From contig NZ_JANQDU010000005.1 in the NCBI RefSeq assembly GCF_024723735.1, forward strand, positions 124,001 through 188,000: a stretch of 64,000 nucleotides of DNA, read 5' to 3'. The position numbers were made by a program, and so were the translations under genes. Shown here piece by piece: positions 43,941 through 52,341 of the stretch (position 1 is the first letter of the stretch; every line of letters begins with the position of its first letter). The notes beneath the pieces were generated by a model, which worked only from the letters and a program-made list of their open reading frames with translations, did no database searches and had not been told where the DNA came from. The stretch is from Frigidibacter sp. ROC022 (lineage in GTDB: Bacteria; Pseudomonadota; Alphaproteobacteria; Rhodobacterales; Rhodobacteraceae).

Positions 43941-43966
43941 GGACCGGCCCCGATCGGGGCCGGTCC
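43941..43966 (-). terminator. Intercistronic hairpin after the sugar-binding-protein gene
   Basis: A perfect 26-bp palindrome (GGACCGGCCCCGA at 43941-43953 and its complement) forms a very stable hairpin. On the reverse strand it is followed by TTTCC. It lies 15 bp past the stop of the binding-protein gene and 83 bp before the next permease start, so it likely reduces or protects expression downstream of the binding protein. Confidence 0.75.
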
Positions 43967-43981
43967 GCGATCACGTCGGGA

Positions 43982-45217
43982 TCAGTCGGCGGAGCCGATG
44001 ATCTCGGCGAACTTCGCCTGCGCGTCTTCGGCGCTCATGTCCTCCGAAGCCCAGAACTGGGTCATCAGGTCTTCGATCTGACCGTTGGTGTCGGGAGACA
44101 TGGTCTGGTTCGGGTCGGGCAGGATGTTGCCCGAAGCGAGGATTTCCAGACCCTTCTTCATGCAGTCGTTGGCGGCCGCAAGATCGACATCGCCGCGGAT
44201 CGGCAGCGAACCCTTCTTGAGGTTGAAGGCCACCTGGGTGTCCTTGGCCACCAGCGTCGAGGCCAGAACCATCTGCGCCTTGGTGATTTCCGGATCATCC
44301 GACTTGGGGAAATAGAAGGCGTCGCCACCGGTCGAGATGATGTCGTTCAGGCCGAGACCCGGAAGGCAGGTATAGTCCTTGCCGGCAACCTGACCGGCCA
44401 CGGCGAATTCGCCCTGCGCCCAGTCACCCATGATCTGCCCGGCCGCCTGGCCGGTGATGACCAGATTGGTCGCCTGGTTCCAGTCCTGCACGTTCGACTT
44501 GGCCCGCATCTTGCGCGCTTCGGCCGCGGCAGCGAAGACCTTGGCGAATTCCGGCCCGGCCGCCGCATCGGCGTCCTTGTCGATATAGACCTTGGTCCAG
44601 GCTTCGGTCCCGGCGACGGCAATGGCGAGAACCTGGAAGGCGCCCGAGGATTGCCACGCCTGGTTGCCCATCGCCAGCGGGATGATCCCGGCCTCTTCCA
44701 GCGCCGGAGCGGCGGCGACGAATTCGTACCAGTCCTTCGGAACCGGCACACCGGCCTTCTCGAAGGCGGCGTTCGACAGCCAGAGCCACTGCCAGGAGTG
44801 GATGTTCACCGGGGCGCAATAGATCTTGCCGTCGATGGTGCAGCCGTCCAGCAGCGAGACCGGCTTGATGATGTCCCTCCAACCTTCGGCCTCGGCCACT
44901 TCGGTCAGGTCCTGCATCAGCCCGGCCTCGACCAGTTCCTCGGCCTGGCGGCCGTGGTTGAACTGGGTGGCACCCATCGGGTCGCCGCCGGTGATGCGCG
45001 AAATCATGATCGGCCGCGCGACACCGCCCGAACCGGCGATGGCGCCATCGACCCAGTGGTTGCCGGTGGCGTCGAACGCCTTGGCCAGCTCTGCCACCGC
45101 GGCGGCTTCACCACCGGACGTCCACCAATGGGTGACCTCCAGATCGGTGGCATTTGCGGCGCCCGCGGCGCCCAGTGCGATTGCGCTAACAATCGAGGAA
45201 ATCCGTTTCATTGTCAT
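43982..45217 (-). CDS. Sugar ABC transporter, periplasmic binding protein
   Basis: 411 residues with a signal peptide (RISSIVSAIALGAAGAANA). Solute-binding family 1 type (VTHWWTSGGEAAAVAELAKA, FNHGRQAEELVEAGLMQDLT). It should capture the sugar substrate for the permeases and ATPase downstream. The AGGGAGGA site lies just before the first of two in-frame ATGs at 45217. The gene is the first of the cluster and is controlled by a promoter overlapped by the LacI-type operator. The specific sugar is not revealed. Confidence 0.9.
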   Translation of the reverse strand: MTMKRISSIVSAIALGAAGAANATDLEVTHWWTSGGEAAAVAELAKAFDATGNHWVDGAIAGSGGVARPIMISRITGGDPMGATQFNHGRQAEELVEAGLMQDLTEVAEAEGWRDIIKPVSLLDGCTIDGKIYCAPVNIHSWQWLWLSNAAFEKAGVPVPKDWYEFVAAAPALEEAGIIPLAMGNQAWQSSGAFQVLAIAVAGTEAWTKVYIDKDADAAAGPEFAKVFAAAAEARKMRAKSNVQDWNQATNLVITGQAAGQIMGDWAQGEFAVAGQVAGKDYTCLPGLGLNDIISTGGDAFYFPKSDDPEITKAQMVLASTLVAKDTQVAFNLKKGSLPIRGDVDLAAANDCMKKGLEILASGNILPDPNQTMSPDTNGQIEDLMTQFWASEDMSAEDAQAKFAEIIGSAD

Positions 45218-45233
45218 TGGTCCTCCCTGGGGT

Positions 45234-45281
45234 CTGAAACGTTATTGCAACAAGCTATAACGTTATAGTTTTCCCGATCAA
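45234..45281 (-). promoter_or_regulatory. LacI-type operator pair and promoter of the sugar operon
   Basis: A perfect 14-bp palindrome CTATAACGTTATAG lies at 45255-45268. A second site at 45234-45247 matches it at 11 of 14 bases, with centres 21 bp (two helical turns) apart. On the reverse strand TTGATC (45276-45281) and TATAGC (45254-45259), 16 bp apart, form a promoter that the first operator overlaps, consistent with repression. The adjacent LacI-family gene is the obvious candidate regulator. Confidence 0.78.
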
Positions 45282-45473
45282 GCTGGATTCGTACCGGTCC
45301 CGTGGATATATCTTTGGCCATGAACACCCTGCATTCTGCACCCGCGAAAGCGTTGGAAATCCCCTTGCCGGCCCCGTTGTTGCAGCCGGGCGTTGCGGCT
45401 GTCCGGGCGGTCGAATCGGGCCTTGATGATTGCGTTAACGCTGCAGCGCAGCGACAAATTTCCGCGACAGGTC

Positions 45474-46529
45474 ATGGCTGACACGCCCCCGGATCCCGCC
45501 CCGAAGGCCGGTGTCGGGGGCAAGACCGAATCGGTCGGGCGCCCGACGCTGAAGACCATCTCGCAACTCACCGGGCTGGCGGTGGCGACGGTCAGCCGGG
45601 CGCTGCATGACGCCCCCGACATCGGCGAGGCGACGAAGCGCCGGGTCCAGGAGACCGCCGACCGGGTCGGCTATCGGCCCAACCGGGCCGGAGTCCGGCT
45701 GCGCACCGGCAAGACCAACGTGATCTCGCTGGTGCTCTCTACCGACCATGACGTGATGAACCACACCGCGCGGCTGATCTCGTCGATCGCCGGAGGGCTG
45801 CGCTCGACCCCCTACCACATGATCGTGACCCCCTATTTCCCCTCGGAAGACCCGATGGTTCCGGTCCGCTACGTGGTCGAGACGCAATCGGCGGATGCGT
45901 TGATCCTGAACCAGATCGAACCGCGCGATCCGCGGATCGCCTGGCTGCTGGAGCGCGGCTTCCCCTTTGCCACCCATGGCCGCAGCGTCTGGGGCGACCG
46001 GCACGCCTGGTTCGACTTCGACAACACCCGTTTCGGCGAGATCGCCTGCGAGGAACTGGCCCGTCGTGGCCGCCGCAATGTGCTGATCGTGGCGCCGCCG
46101 ATGGGACAGAACTATGCGCAGAACATGGTCGATGGCGCGACACGGCAATGCGCCGCCTCCGGGATCACCTGCCGGGTCGCAGAAGGTGTCACCTCGGACG
46201 ACACCTCGGCACATATCCAGTCGCGGATGGCCGAGGAACTGACCCGCGATCCCGGAATTGACGGGGTCATCTCGGCCTCGACCACCGCCTGCATGGCGGT
46301 CGTGGCGGCGGTGGAGGACAGCGGCCGCAAGGTGGGCGCAGATGTCGATCTGTTCTCGAAGGAGGCGGTGCCCTTCCTGCGCCGGTTCCGGCGCGAAATC
46401 CTGGCGGTGCATGAGGATGTCGCGACTGCCGGCGCCTTCCTGGCCAAGGCAGCGATGGAGCGAGTGGCCGATCCGAACAAGCCCCCGATGCAGGGGCTGG
46501 AGACTCCGACCTTCTCGTCCGAGTCCTGA
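45474..46529 (+). CDS. LacI-family transcriptional repressor of the sugar cluster
   Basis: 351 residues. The N-terminal helix-turn-helix TISQLTGLAVATVSRALHDA is followed by the periplasmic-binding-protein-like effector domain (NVISLVLSTDHDVMNHTARL, FDFDNTRFGEIACEELARRG). It is divergent from the sugar operon and faces its operators. The start is uncertain: the ATG at 45474 gives a family-typical length but has AGG only 2 nt upstream, while an in-frame ATG at 45426 would begin next to a GCGTTAACGC palindrome (45432-45441). Confidence 0.87.
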   Translation: MADTPPDPAPKAGVGGKTESVGRPTLKTISQLTGLAVATVSRALHDAPDIGEATKRRVQETADRVGYRPNRAGVRLRTGKTNVISLVLSTDHDVMNHTARLISSIAGGLRSTPYHMIVTPYFPSEDPMVPVRYVVETQSADALILNQIEPRDPRIAWLLERGFPFATHGRSVWGDRHAWFDFDNTRFGEIACEELARRGRRNVLIVAPPMGQNYAQNMVDGATRQCAASGITCRVAEGVTSDDTSAHIQSRMAEELTRDPGIDGVISASTTACMAVVAAVEDSGRKVGADVDLFSKEAVPFLRRFRREILAVHEDVATAGAFLAKAAMERVADPNKPPMQGLETPTFSSES

Positions 46530-46565
46530 TCTCTATTTGATATCAGTTTGTTACGGCCCGTTCTT

Positions 46566-47657
46566 CTAGCAGAACAGGACCAGGGACCGCGCATCCCAGG
46601 ACACCCGCGCCTTGTCGCCGCGTTCCAGCACCGGCCGCCCGACGATGTTCTTCATCGAGATCGTGACCGGCGCCTCGACGGCATCGAAACGCACCTCGTA
46701 ATAGGTCATGTCGCCGTAATAGATGACCTCCACGACCTCGGCCTGGGCGATCTGGCCGCTTGCGGCTTCGCCCTCGAAGAGGATCGACATCGCCTCGGGC
46801 CGGACCCCGACCGAACCGGTCCCGGGAACCCCGCCCGACGGGCACTGGTCGGGCTGAAGCGTGGCGTGGCCCAGCCCCGGAAGATTGACCTCGATGGCGT
46901 CGCCGGCGCCCTGCGTCACCTCGCAGGGCAGGAAGTTCATCACCCCGATGAATTCCGCGACCCGGCGCGAGACCGGGCGGCGATAGAGCGTCTGCGGATC
47001 GGCCAGTTGCGCGATCTCGCCCTCGAACATCACCGCGATCCGGTCCGACATGATCAGCGCCTCTTCCTGATCGTGGGTGACCAAGATGAAGGTGATCCCG
47101 ACCTGGCGTTGCAGGCGGCGCAACTCGTGCTGCATCTGCTCGCGCATCTTCTTGTCGAGCGCCGAGAGCGGCTCGTCCAGCAGCAGGACCTTGGGTTCCA
47201 GGATCAGGGCGCGCGCCAGCGCCACCCGCTGCCGCTGCCCGCCCGAGAGCGCATTCGCGGCGCGGTCGCCATAGCCGGCCAGCCCGACCATCGCCAGCGC
47301 CTCGACCACCGCCTTGTCCTTGTCGGCCTTCGACCGCGGGTCCTTGCGCAGGCCGAACCCGACGTTCTGCGCCACCGTCAGATGCGGGAAGATCGCGTAG
47401 CTCTGGAACACCATGTTGGTCGGGCGATGGTTCGCCGGCACGCCCTCCATCGACTTGCCGTCGATCATCACCACGCCGGAAGAGACATCCTCGAACCCCG
47501 CGATGGTGCGCAGGAGCGTGGTCTTGCCACAGCCCGACGGCCCCAGAAGCGAGAAGAACTCTCCTTGATGGATCGTCAGGTCGATGCCCCTCAGGGCATG
47601 GTAATCGCCATAGTATTTCTGCACCGCGCGCAGGTCGATCAGCGGATTGGGGGTCAC
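46566..47657 (-). CDS. potA: Polyamine-type ABC transporter ATP-binding protein (PotA-like)
   Basis: 363 residues. Walker A GPSGCGKTT, signature [15 protein letters not shown], Walker B VLLLDEPLSALD and H-loop VTHDQEE are present, followed by a TOBE-type C-terminal domain (about 285-363). It is likely the ATPase of a spermidine/putrescine or related cation importer. It overlaps the potC-like gene by 4 bp. Convergent with the LacI gene, 36 bp away. Confidence 0.88.
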   Translation of the reverse strand: MTPNPLIDLRAVQKYYGDYHALRGIDLTIHQGEFFSLLGPSGCGKTTLLRTIAGFEDVSSGVVMIDGKSMEGVPANHRPTNMVFQSYAIFPHLTVAQNVGFGLRKDPRSKADKDKAVVEALAMVGLAGYGDRAANALSGGQRQRVALARALILEPKVLLLDEPLSALDKKMREQMQHELRRLQRQVGITFILVTHDQEEALIMSDRIAVMFEGEIAQLADPQTLYRRPVSRRVAEFIGVMNFLPCEVTQGAGDAIEVNLPGLGHATLQPDQCPSGGVPGTGSVGVRPEAMSILFEGEAASGQIAQAEVVEVIYYGDMTYYEVRFDAVEAPVTISMKNIVGRPVLERGDKARVSWDARSLVLFC

Positions 47658-48466
47658 AGGAAGCCTCCGGTATCCTTGCCGCCGGTACGGGCGATGCCGC
47701 GGCGGCGGAAATATTCGGCGATCCCCAGCAAGAGGATCGAAAACAACACCAGCACGGTGCCGAGCGCCAGCACCACCGGGATCTCGCGCGAATTCTTGGT
47801 CATCTGGTTGAACAGATAGACCGGCAGCGTCTCTTCGGTTCCGACCAGGAAAGAGGCGATGATGTATTCGTCCAGCGAGATGGTGAAGGTGATCAGCAAG
47901 GACGAGATGATGCCCGGCATCACCAGCGGCAGGATCACCAGCCGGAAGGCCGAGAACGGGGTTTCGCCAAGATCATAGGCGGCCTCCTCCAGGCTCTGAT
48001 CCAGCGAGGAAAAGGCCGAGTTGAGGATCGCGATGGCAAAAGGCAGGCAGATCACCACATGGCCCAGGATCGCCGCCGTCATGCCCAGGCCCATGCCGAT
48101 CCGGAGCAGCACGACCAGCAGCGAGACCGCGACGATGATGTCGGGCAGCACCAGCGGAAGCATGATGAAGCCCAGCACCGGCCCCTTGCCCCGAAACCGG
48201 TACTTTGTCCCTGCGCGCGCCGCGAAAACCCCGAGCGCGGTAGCGAAAACCGCTGTCGTCACCGCGATGATCAGCGATTTCAGCACCGCCTGGTGCAGCT
48301 CGGTCTTGTGCCAGAGTGCAACGAACCAGTCGGTGGTGAAGCCCTTCAGCGGGAAGGCGATGATCTTGGAATCGTTGAAGGCGAACAACGGCAGCAGGAC
48401 GATCGGCGCATAGAGGAAGATCAGATAGAAGATCGTGTAGGTCCGGAGCCCCCTGCCCTTTCTCAT
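47654..48466 (-). CDS. potC: Polyamine-type ABC transporter permease (PotC-like)
   Basis: 270 residues with six predicted helices and the EAA-type loop EEAAYDLGETPFSAFRLVIL. The segment TISLDEYIIASFLVGTEETL is characteristic of the PotC/YdcV permease group. It has 4-bp overlaps with both the potA-like and potB-like genes, so the three are one coupled transporter unit. Confidence 0.88.
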   Translation of the reverse strand: MRKGRGLRTYTIFYLIFLYAPIVLLPLFAFNDSKIIAFPLKGFTTDWFVALWHKTELHQAVLKSLIIAVTTAVFATALGVFAARAGTKYRFRGKGPVLGFIMLPLVLPDIIVAVSLLVVLLRIGMGLGMTAAILGHVVICLPFAIAILNSAFSSLDQSLEEAAYDLGETPFSAFRLVILPLVMPGIISSLLITFTISLDEYIIASFLVGTEETLPVYLFNQMTKNSREIPVVLALGTVLVLFSILLLGIAEYFRRRGIARTGGKDTGGFL

Positions 48467-49353
48467 TGCCCGCCCCTCATGTTCTTGCGGTTGAGGAACA
48501 CGAAGACCAGCGAGATCGCCGCCACGGTGATCATCGAGATCACCGCCAGGGCCGAGCCCAGGGGTGCGTTGTTCTGGCGCAGGAACTGGCTCTGGATCAG
48601 GTTGGCGATCATCGTGCCGTCCTTGCCGCCGATCAGTCGCGGCGTCACATAGTCACCGATCGTCGGGATGAAGACGATCAGCACCGCCGCCACCACCCCG
48701 GGCACCGCCAGCGGCAAGGTCACCCGCAGAAAGGTCTGGAACCGGGTCTCGCCCAGGTCCTGTCCGGCCTCGAGCAGCGAACGGTCGATCTTTTCCAGCG
48801 CCACGAAGATCGGCAGGATGGCGAAGGGGGCATAGGCATGGGCCAGCGTCAGCACCACCGCGTTGGCGTTGTAGTTGATCCAGCCCAGCGGCTCGTCGAT
48901 CACCCCCAGCCAGAGCAGCGCCGAGTTCACCACGCCGTTGTAGCCCAGGATGACTTTCCACAGGAATACCCGGATCAGGTAGGAGGTCCAGAACGGGATG
49001 GTGATCAGGAACAGCCACAGCGACTTGCGGCTGGGCGTGACGTGGAAGGAGATGAAATAGGCCACCGGAAAGGCCGTGAGCACCGTCAGCGCCGTGACCG
49101 CCAGCGAGATGATGACCGAGCGCAGGATCAGGGCGCGATATTGCGGCTCGACGAAGGCCTCGATGTAGTTCTTCCAGGTCGGCGTGTAGTCATAGGTGAC
49201 CACGCCGGTCTGGGACACGAAGCTGAGCGCGACGATGGCGACCAGCGGCACGGCCAGAAAGGCCAGCGCGTAAAGCGCGGTGGGCGAGACCATGAGCCAG
49301 CCGCGCAGACCTTCGCTGCGCCGCCATTTTCCAAAGCGTTCGGCCGATGCCAT
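48463..49353 (-). CDS. potB: Polyamine-type ABC transporter permease (PotB-like)
   Basis: 296 residues, six predicted helices, with the loop EAGQDLGETRFQTFLRVTLP. First gene of the potBCA-like unit. No binding-protein gene lies next to it in the window; it must be encoded elsewhere, or this transporter uses a distant one. The upstream 142 bp before the hypothetical 86-residue gene show no clear promoter. Confidence 0.88.
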   Translation of the reverse strand: MASAERFGKWRRSEGLRGWLMVSPTALYALAFLAVPLVAIVALSFVSQTGVVTYDYTPTWKNYIEAFVEPQYRALILRSVIISLAVTALTVLTAFPVAYFISFHVTPSRKSLWLFLITIPFWTSYLIRVFLWKVILGYNGVVNSALLWLGVIDEPLGWINYNANAVVLTLAHAYAPFAILPIFVALEKIDRSLLEAGQDLGETRFQTFLRVTLPLAVPGVVAAVLIVFIPTIGDYVTPRLIGGKDGTMIANLIQSQFLRQNNAPLGSALAVISMITVAAISLVFVFLNRKNMRGGQ

Positions 49354-49495
49354 GCCTGGTTGTGCCCCTTCCCCGTTGCCGGCGCAGCATTATGAAGTTT
49401 CCCGGTAATCTCAAGCGCCAGTTTGCAGGGGCAGACAAAATTGGCGCGGGCCGTGGAAACCCGGCCGGGAACGTCAGAAGAGGTCTCGCGCCGCG

Positions 49496-49756
49496 TCAGC
49501 TCGCGGCGACGACATCGATGCTGACGCCGCGCTTCTTCAGTTCGGTATAGAGCGCGCTCACCACCCGGTTGGCGCTCATCGCGGCCTGCAGGGCCTCGTC
49601 CAGCTGCCCCTCGGCCGTGCCCCGCGCGACCCGCCACACCTGCCGATGCATGGCGCCGTCATCATAGACGATTTCGAACCCGCCGCTGCGCGCCCGGCGC
49701 AACCCCAGAAAGTCCCCCGCCCCATGGGGGGAGTGATGTCCTGCCAGCGATGCCAT
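49496..49756 (-). CDS. Small hypothetical protein
   Basis: 86 residues, soluble, no signal peptide. The N-terminus is MASLAGHHSPHGAGDFLGLR, then FEIVYDDGAMHRQVWRVARG, and a basic C-terminal helix (VSALYTELKKRGVSIDVV). Third codon positions are strongly GC as in the neighbours, which favours a real gene, but the ribosome-binding site is weak. A 7-bp hairpin (49837-49843 with 49853-49859) lies in its upstream region. I do not recognise a family. Confidence 0.55.
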   Translation of the reverse strand: MASLAGHHSPHGAGDFLGLRRARSGGFEIVYDDGAMHRQVWRVARGTAEGQLDEALQAAMSANRVVSALYTELKKRGVSIDVVAAS

Positions 49757-49911
49757 TCTTGTTGCCCGATTTCTATCGTTGCCTCGACAGAATCCTGCCC
49801 GTCGCCGGCGTATCGGTCAACGTGACGAGAATTATTCCCCGCGAAGCTGAGTCGCGGGGGCAACAGTCGGTATTGCACGCGAATTGAAGATGGGACTATT
49901 GGTGCCCCCTC

Positions 49912-51105
49912 ATGCAAGAGCAAATCTGCAAAGAAACTCATTCCTCACAATGGCGCTATGGCTGGGCCAGATATCTGGTCGTATCAATTGTTGTTCTGTT
50001 GTTGCTTGTGGAATTCAATCGGCTCTACCTGGACTTTCTCGCTCGCGGCGGCTCGTGGAAACAGGGCGACTGGCTGATCACGCTGGCCGCGGGTCCGTTG
50101 CGACGAGGGATATTGGGGTCGGCAATTCTCTGGGGCGCAGATGCCCTGCATATCGGCCCCATCACGGCGGTTGTCGGCCTTCAGGCACTCTTGCTGACCG
50201 TATTGGTCGCCGGCACCCTGATCGGAGCCTGGCGGTTTCTTGGGCGTCCGGAAATGGCGGCGCTGATCCTGTCTCCGGCGCTGTTTCCCGTCTTCTGGGC
50301 CAATAATCCATTTGGGGCCGAACGGAAGGAACTGATTGGCTTTGCCGCCTTTGCCCTGGTGGCGGTCGCGCAGACACGCTCGAAGGTTCCGGGGGCGCTG
50401 CTGGCGCTGGCAGTGGTCGTGTTCCTGATCGGCGCCTTCGGACATGAGGCAAATGCGCTGCTGGCGCCGGCCTTCGCAGTGATGCTTTGGATTGCAGGCC
50501 GACAGAAGGGCGTGTCAGGGCCCGGCAGCCTCGTCCTGCCCGCCCTGGCCTTGGCGGGAAGCGCGGCAGCGATTGCCTATGCGCTTCGTTATAGTTCGGT
50601 TGCGGATGTCACGCCCCTCTGCCAGCCGCTGATCGATCGCGGCCTTGACCCCCGGTTCTGCGACACGGGCGCAATCGCCTGGATGGACAAGGATATCGCC
50701 TTTGGCCGGGCCGCGGTGGCCGGGATGTTGAAGACCTGGCCGTGGCAGGGCTTCTTCCTCGTCTATCTGGCCGCTTCTGCGCCGGCGATCTATGCAGCCT
50801 GGTGCTGTCGTGGCCGCCGGCTCTTGCTGGGTCTGTTCCTGCTGACCGGACTGGCAATCCTGCCGCTCTATCCGGTCGCGATGGATTGGGGACGATGGCT
50901 TGACCTTCACATGGTCAGCTTCACCTTCCTGTTCCTGTCGCTCCTGCTGGCCGGGCGGGTCGCGCTTCAGCGCCCTGGCCGCCTGACGCTGGTCCTGCCG
51001 ATGCTGATCGCGGGACTGCTGTGGTCGCCTGCGCATGTCTACGGCATCAAGATTCCCATCCTGCGCACACTGTTGTGCCCGTTTCTCGAAGCCTGCACCC
51101 AGTGA
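49912..51105 (+). CDS. Polytopic membrane protein, possibly surface-polysaccharide related
   Basis: 397 residues with about 9-11 hydrophobic segments. The early region ITLAAGPLRRGILGSAILWG resembles the W.I.-x-GGFVRRGL signature of uncharacterised membrane proteins found in exopolysaccharide and O-antigen loci. A short loop carries two close cysteines (PLCQPLIDRGLDPRFC). The first 100 bp are AT-richer than the neighbourhood, a possible sign of acquisition or of a leader region. It is alone, ending at a bidirectional terminator. Function unknown. Confidence 0.78.
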   Translation: MQEQICKETHSSQWRYGWARYLVVSIVVLLLLVEFNRLYLDFLARGGSWKQGDWLITLAAGPLRRGILGSAILWGADALHIGPITAVVGLQALLLTVLVAGTLIGAWRFLGRPEMAALILSPALFPVFWANNPFGAERKELIGFAAFALVAVAQTRSKVPGALLALAVVVFLIGAFGHEANALLAPAFAVMLWIAGRQKGVSGPGSLVLPALALAGSAAAIAYALRYSSVADVTPLCQPLIDRGLDPRFCDTGAIAWMDKDIAFGRAAVAGMLKTWPWQGFFLVYLAASAPAIYAAWCCRGRRLLLGLFLLTGLAILPLYPVAMDWGRWLDLHMVSFTFLFLSLLLAGRVALQRPGRLTLVLPMLIAGLLWSPAHVYGIKIPILRTLLCPFLEACTQ

Positions 51106-51137
51106 AACGAAAAGCGCGCGGGACCATGCCCGCGCGC
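51106..51137 (-). terminator. Terminator of rplM-rpsI, shared with the converging membrane-protein gene
   Basis: GCGCGCGGG (51114-51122) pairs with CCCGCGCGC (51129-51137) in a perfect 9-bp stem with loop ACCATG. On the reverse strand it is followed by TTTTCGTT, a proper T-tract, so it terminates the ribosomal-protein transcript. On the forward strand the hairpin follows the membrane-protein stop by 8 bp. Confidence 0.88.
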
Positions 51138-51160
51138 CATTCTTCTTGCCGGAAAACGCC

Positions 51161-51661
51161 TTAGCGCTTCGAGAACTGGAACGACTTCCGGGCCTTGGCC
51201 TTGCCATATTTCTTCCGTTCCACGACGCGGCTGTCGCGGGTCAGGAAGCCGGCCGCCTTCAGCGGCGCGCGCAGCGAGGGGTCATAGAGCTGCAGGGCTT
51301 TCGACACGCCATGCTTGACCGCGCCTGCCTGGCCCGACAGACCGCCACCCGCCACCGTGGCGGTGACGTCGAACTGGCCTTCGACGCCGGCGACGGTGAA
51401 GGGTTGGCGCAGGATCATCTGCAGCACCGGACGGGCGAAATACTCGGACATTTCCTTGCCGTTCACCACGACCTTGCCCTTGCCGGGCTTGATCCAGACC
51501 CGGGCGACCGCGTCCTTCCGCTTGCCGGTGGCATAGGCACGGCCCTGGGCGTCACGCATCGGTTCGCGCGGGGCGGTGAGGGTTTCCGGAACCGCCACGG
51601 CGGCAGGAGTGCCTTCCGCGACCTGGTTCAGGTCTTCCAGAGATTTGACTTCGGTGGCCAT
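51161..51661 (-). CDS. rpsI: 30S ribosomal protein S9
   Basis: 166 residues. The C-terminal 125 residues are the S9 core ([49 protein letters not shown], ending [17 protein letters not shown] with the basic tail that reaches the P site). The first 35 residues form an acidic extension common in this bacterial group. It follows rplM by 4 bp. Confidence 0.97.
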   Translation of the reverse strand: MATEVKSLEDLNQVAEGTPAAVAVPETLTAPREPMRDAQGRAYATGKRKDAVARVWIKPGKGKVVVNGKEMSEYFARPVLQMILRQPFTVAGVEGQFDVTATVAGGGLSGQAGAVKHGVSKALQLYDPSLRAPLKAAGFLTRDSRVVERKKYGKAKARKSFQFSKR

Positions 51662-51665
51662 GCGC

Positions 51666-52127
51666 TCAGCCCCTCGTGTTCTTCGGGTTCATCGACTTCA
51701 CATCCAGCACTTCCGGCGACTGCGCCTCGTGCTTGTGCTCGGCCCCGGCATAGACGCGCAGATTGGTCATCTGCTGCTTGCCCAGCTTGTTGCGGGAAAT
51801 CATCCGTTCCACCGCCTTGATCACCACCCGCTCGGGGTGCTTGCCGTCGAGCAGCTGCTCGGCGGTGCGGAACTTGATCCCGCCGGGGTGGCCGGTATGC
51901 CAGTAATAGCGCTTGTCGGAGCGCTTGTTGCCGGTCATCACGACCTTGTCGGCATTGATGACGATCACGTTGTCACCCATGTCCATATGGGGCGTGTAGG
52001 TCGGCTTGTGCTTGCCACGCAGCCGGGTGGCGACGATCGAGGCGAGGCGTCCCAGAACGACGCCTTCGGCGTCGATCAGGATCCACTTCTTTTCGATGTC
52101 CGCCGGAGTAGCGGTAAAGGTTTTCAT
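51666..52127 (-). CDS. rplM: 50S ribosomal protein L13
   Basis: 153 residues. The L13 signature regions [39 protein letters not shown] and [20 protein letters not shown] are present. The ATG at 52127 ([14 protein letters not shown]) follows GGAAGCC by 4 nt; a start seven codons upstream is less like the family. First gene of the rplM-rpsI operon. Confidence 0.97.
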   Translation of the reverse strand: MKTFTATPADIEKKWILIDAEGVVLGRLASIVATRLRGKHKPTYTPHMDMGDNVIVINADKVVMTGNKRSDKRYYWHTGHPGGIKFRTAEQLLDGKHPERVVIKAVERMISRNKLGKQQMTNLRVYAGAEHKHEAQSPEVLDVKSMNPKNTRG

Positions 52128-52187
52128 CGGAGGCTTCCGTATGGCCAAAAGACAATCGCCGCAGCCAGGCCACGGTCGGATGCCGGT

Positions 52188-52215
52188 GTTCTAAGCATTT
52201 TCAGGGGCCGGTCAA
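52188..52215 (-). promoter_or_regulatory. Promoter of rplM-rpsI
   Basis: On the reverse strand TTGACC (52210-52215) and TAGAAC (52188-52193) are separated by 16 bp, about 60 nt ahead of the rplM start. The surrounding 150 bp are AT-rich for this window, as expected of a strong promoter region. Confidence 0.55.
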
Positions 52216-52341
52216 GGCCATTCGGATTTACATTATCACGCAATATCAATGCCTTAGTATTTCGGTATCATGTTACCCCACGTTGGCGGCCCGCCCCGCA
52301 GGCCGATCGGCCCGGACAGGCCACCAGGAACCCCGGCCCGG

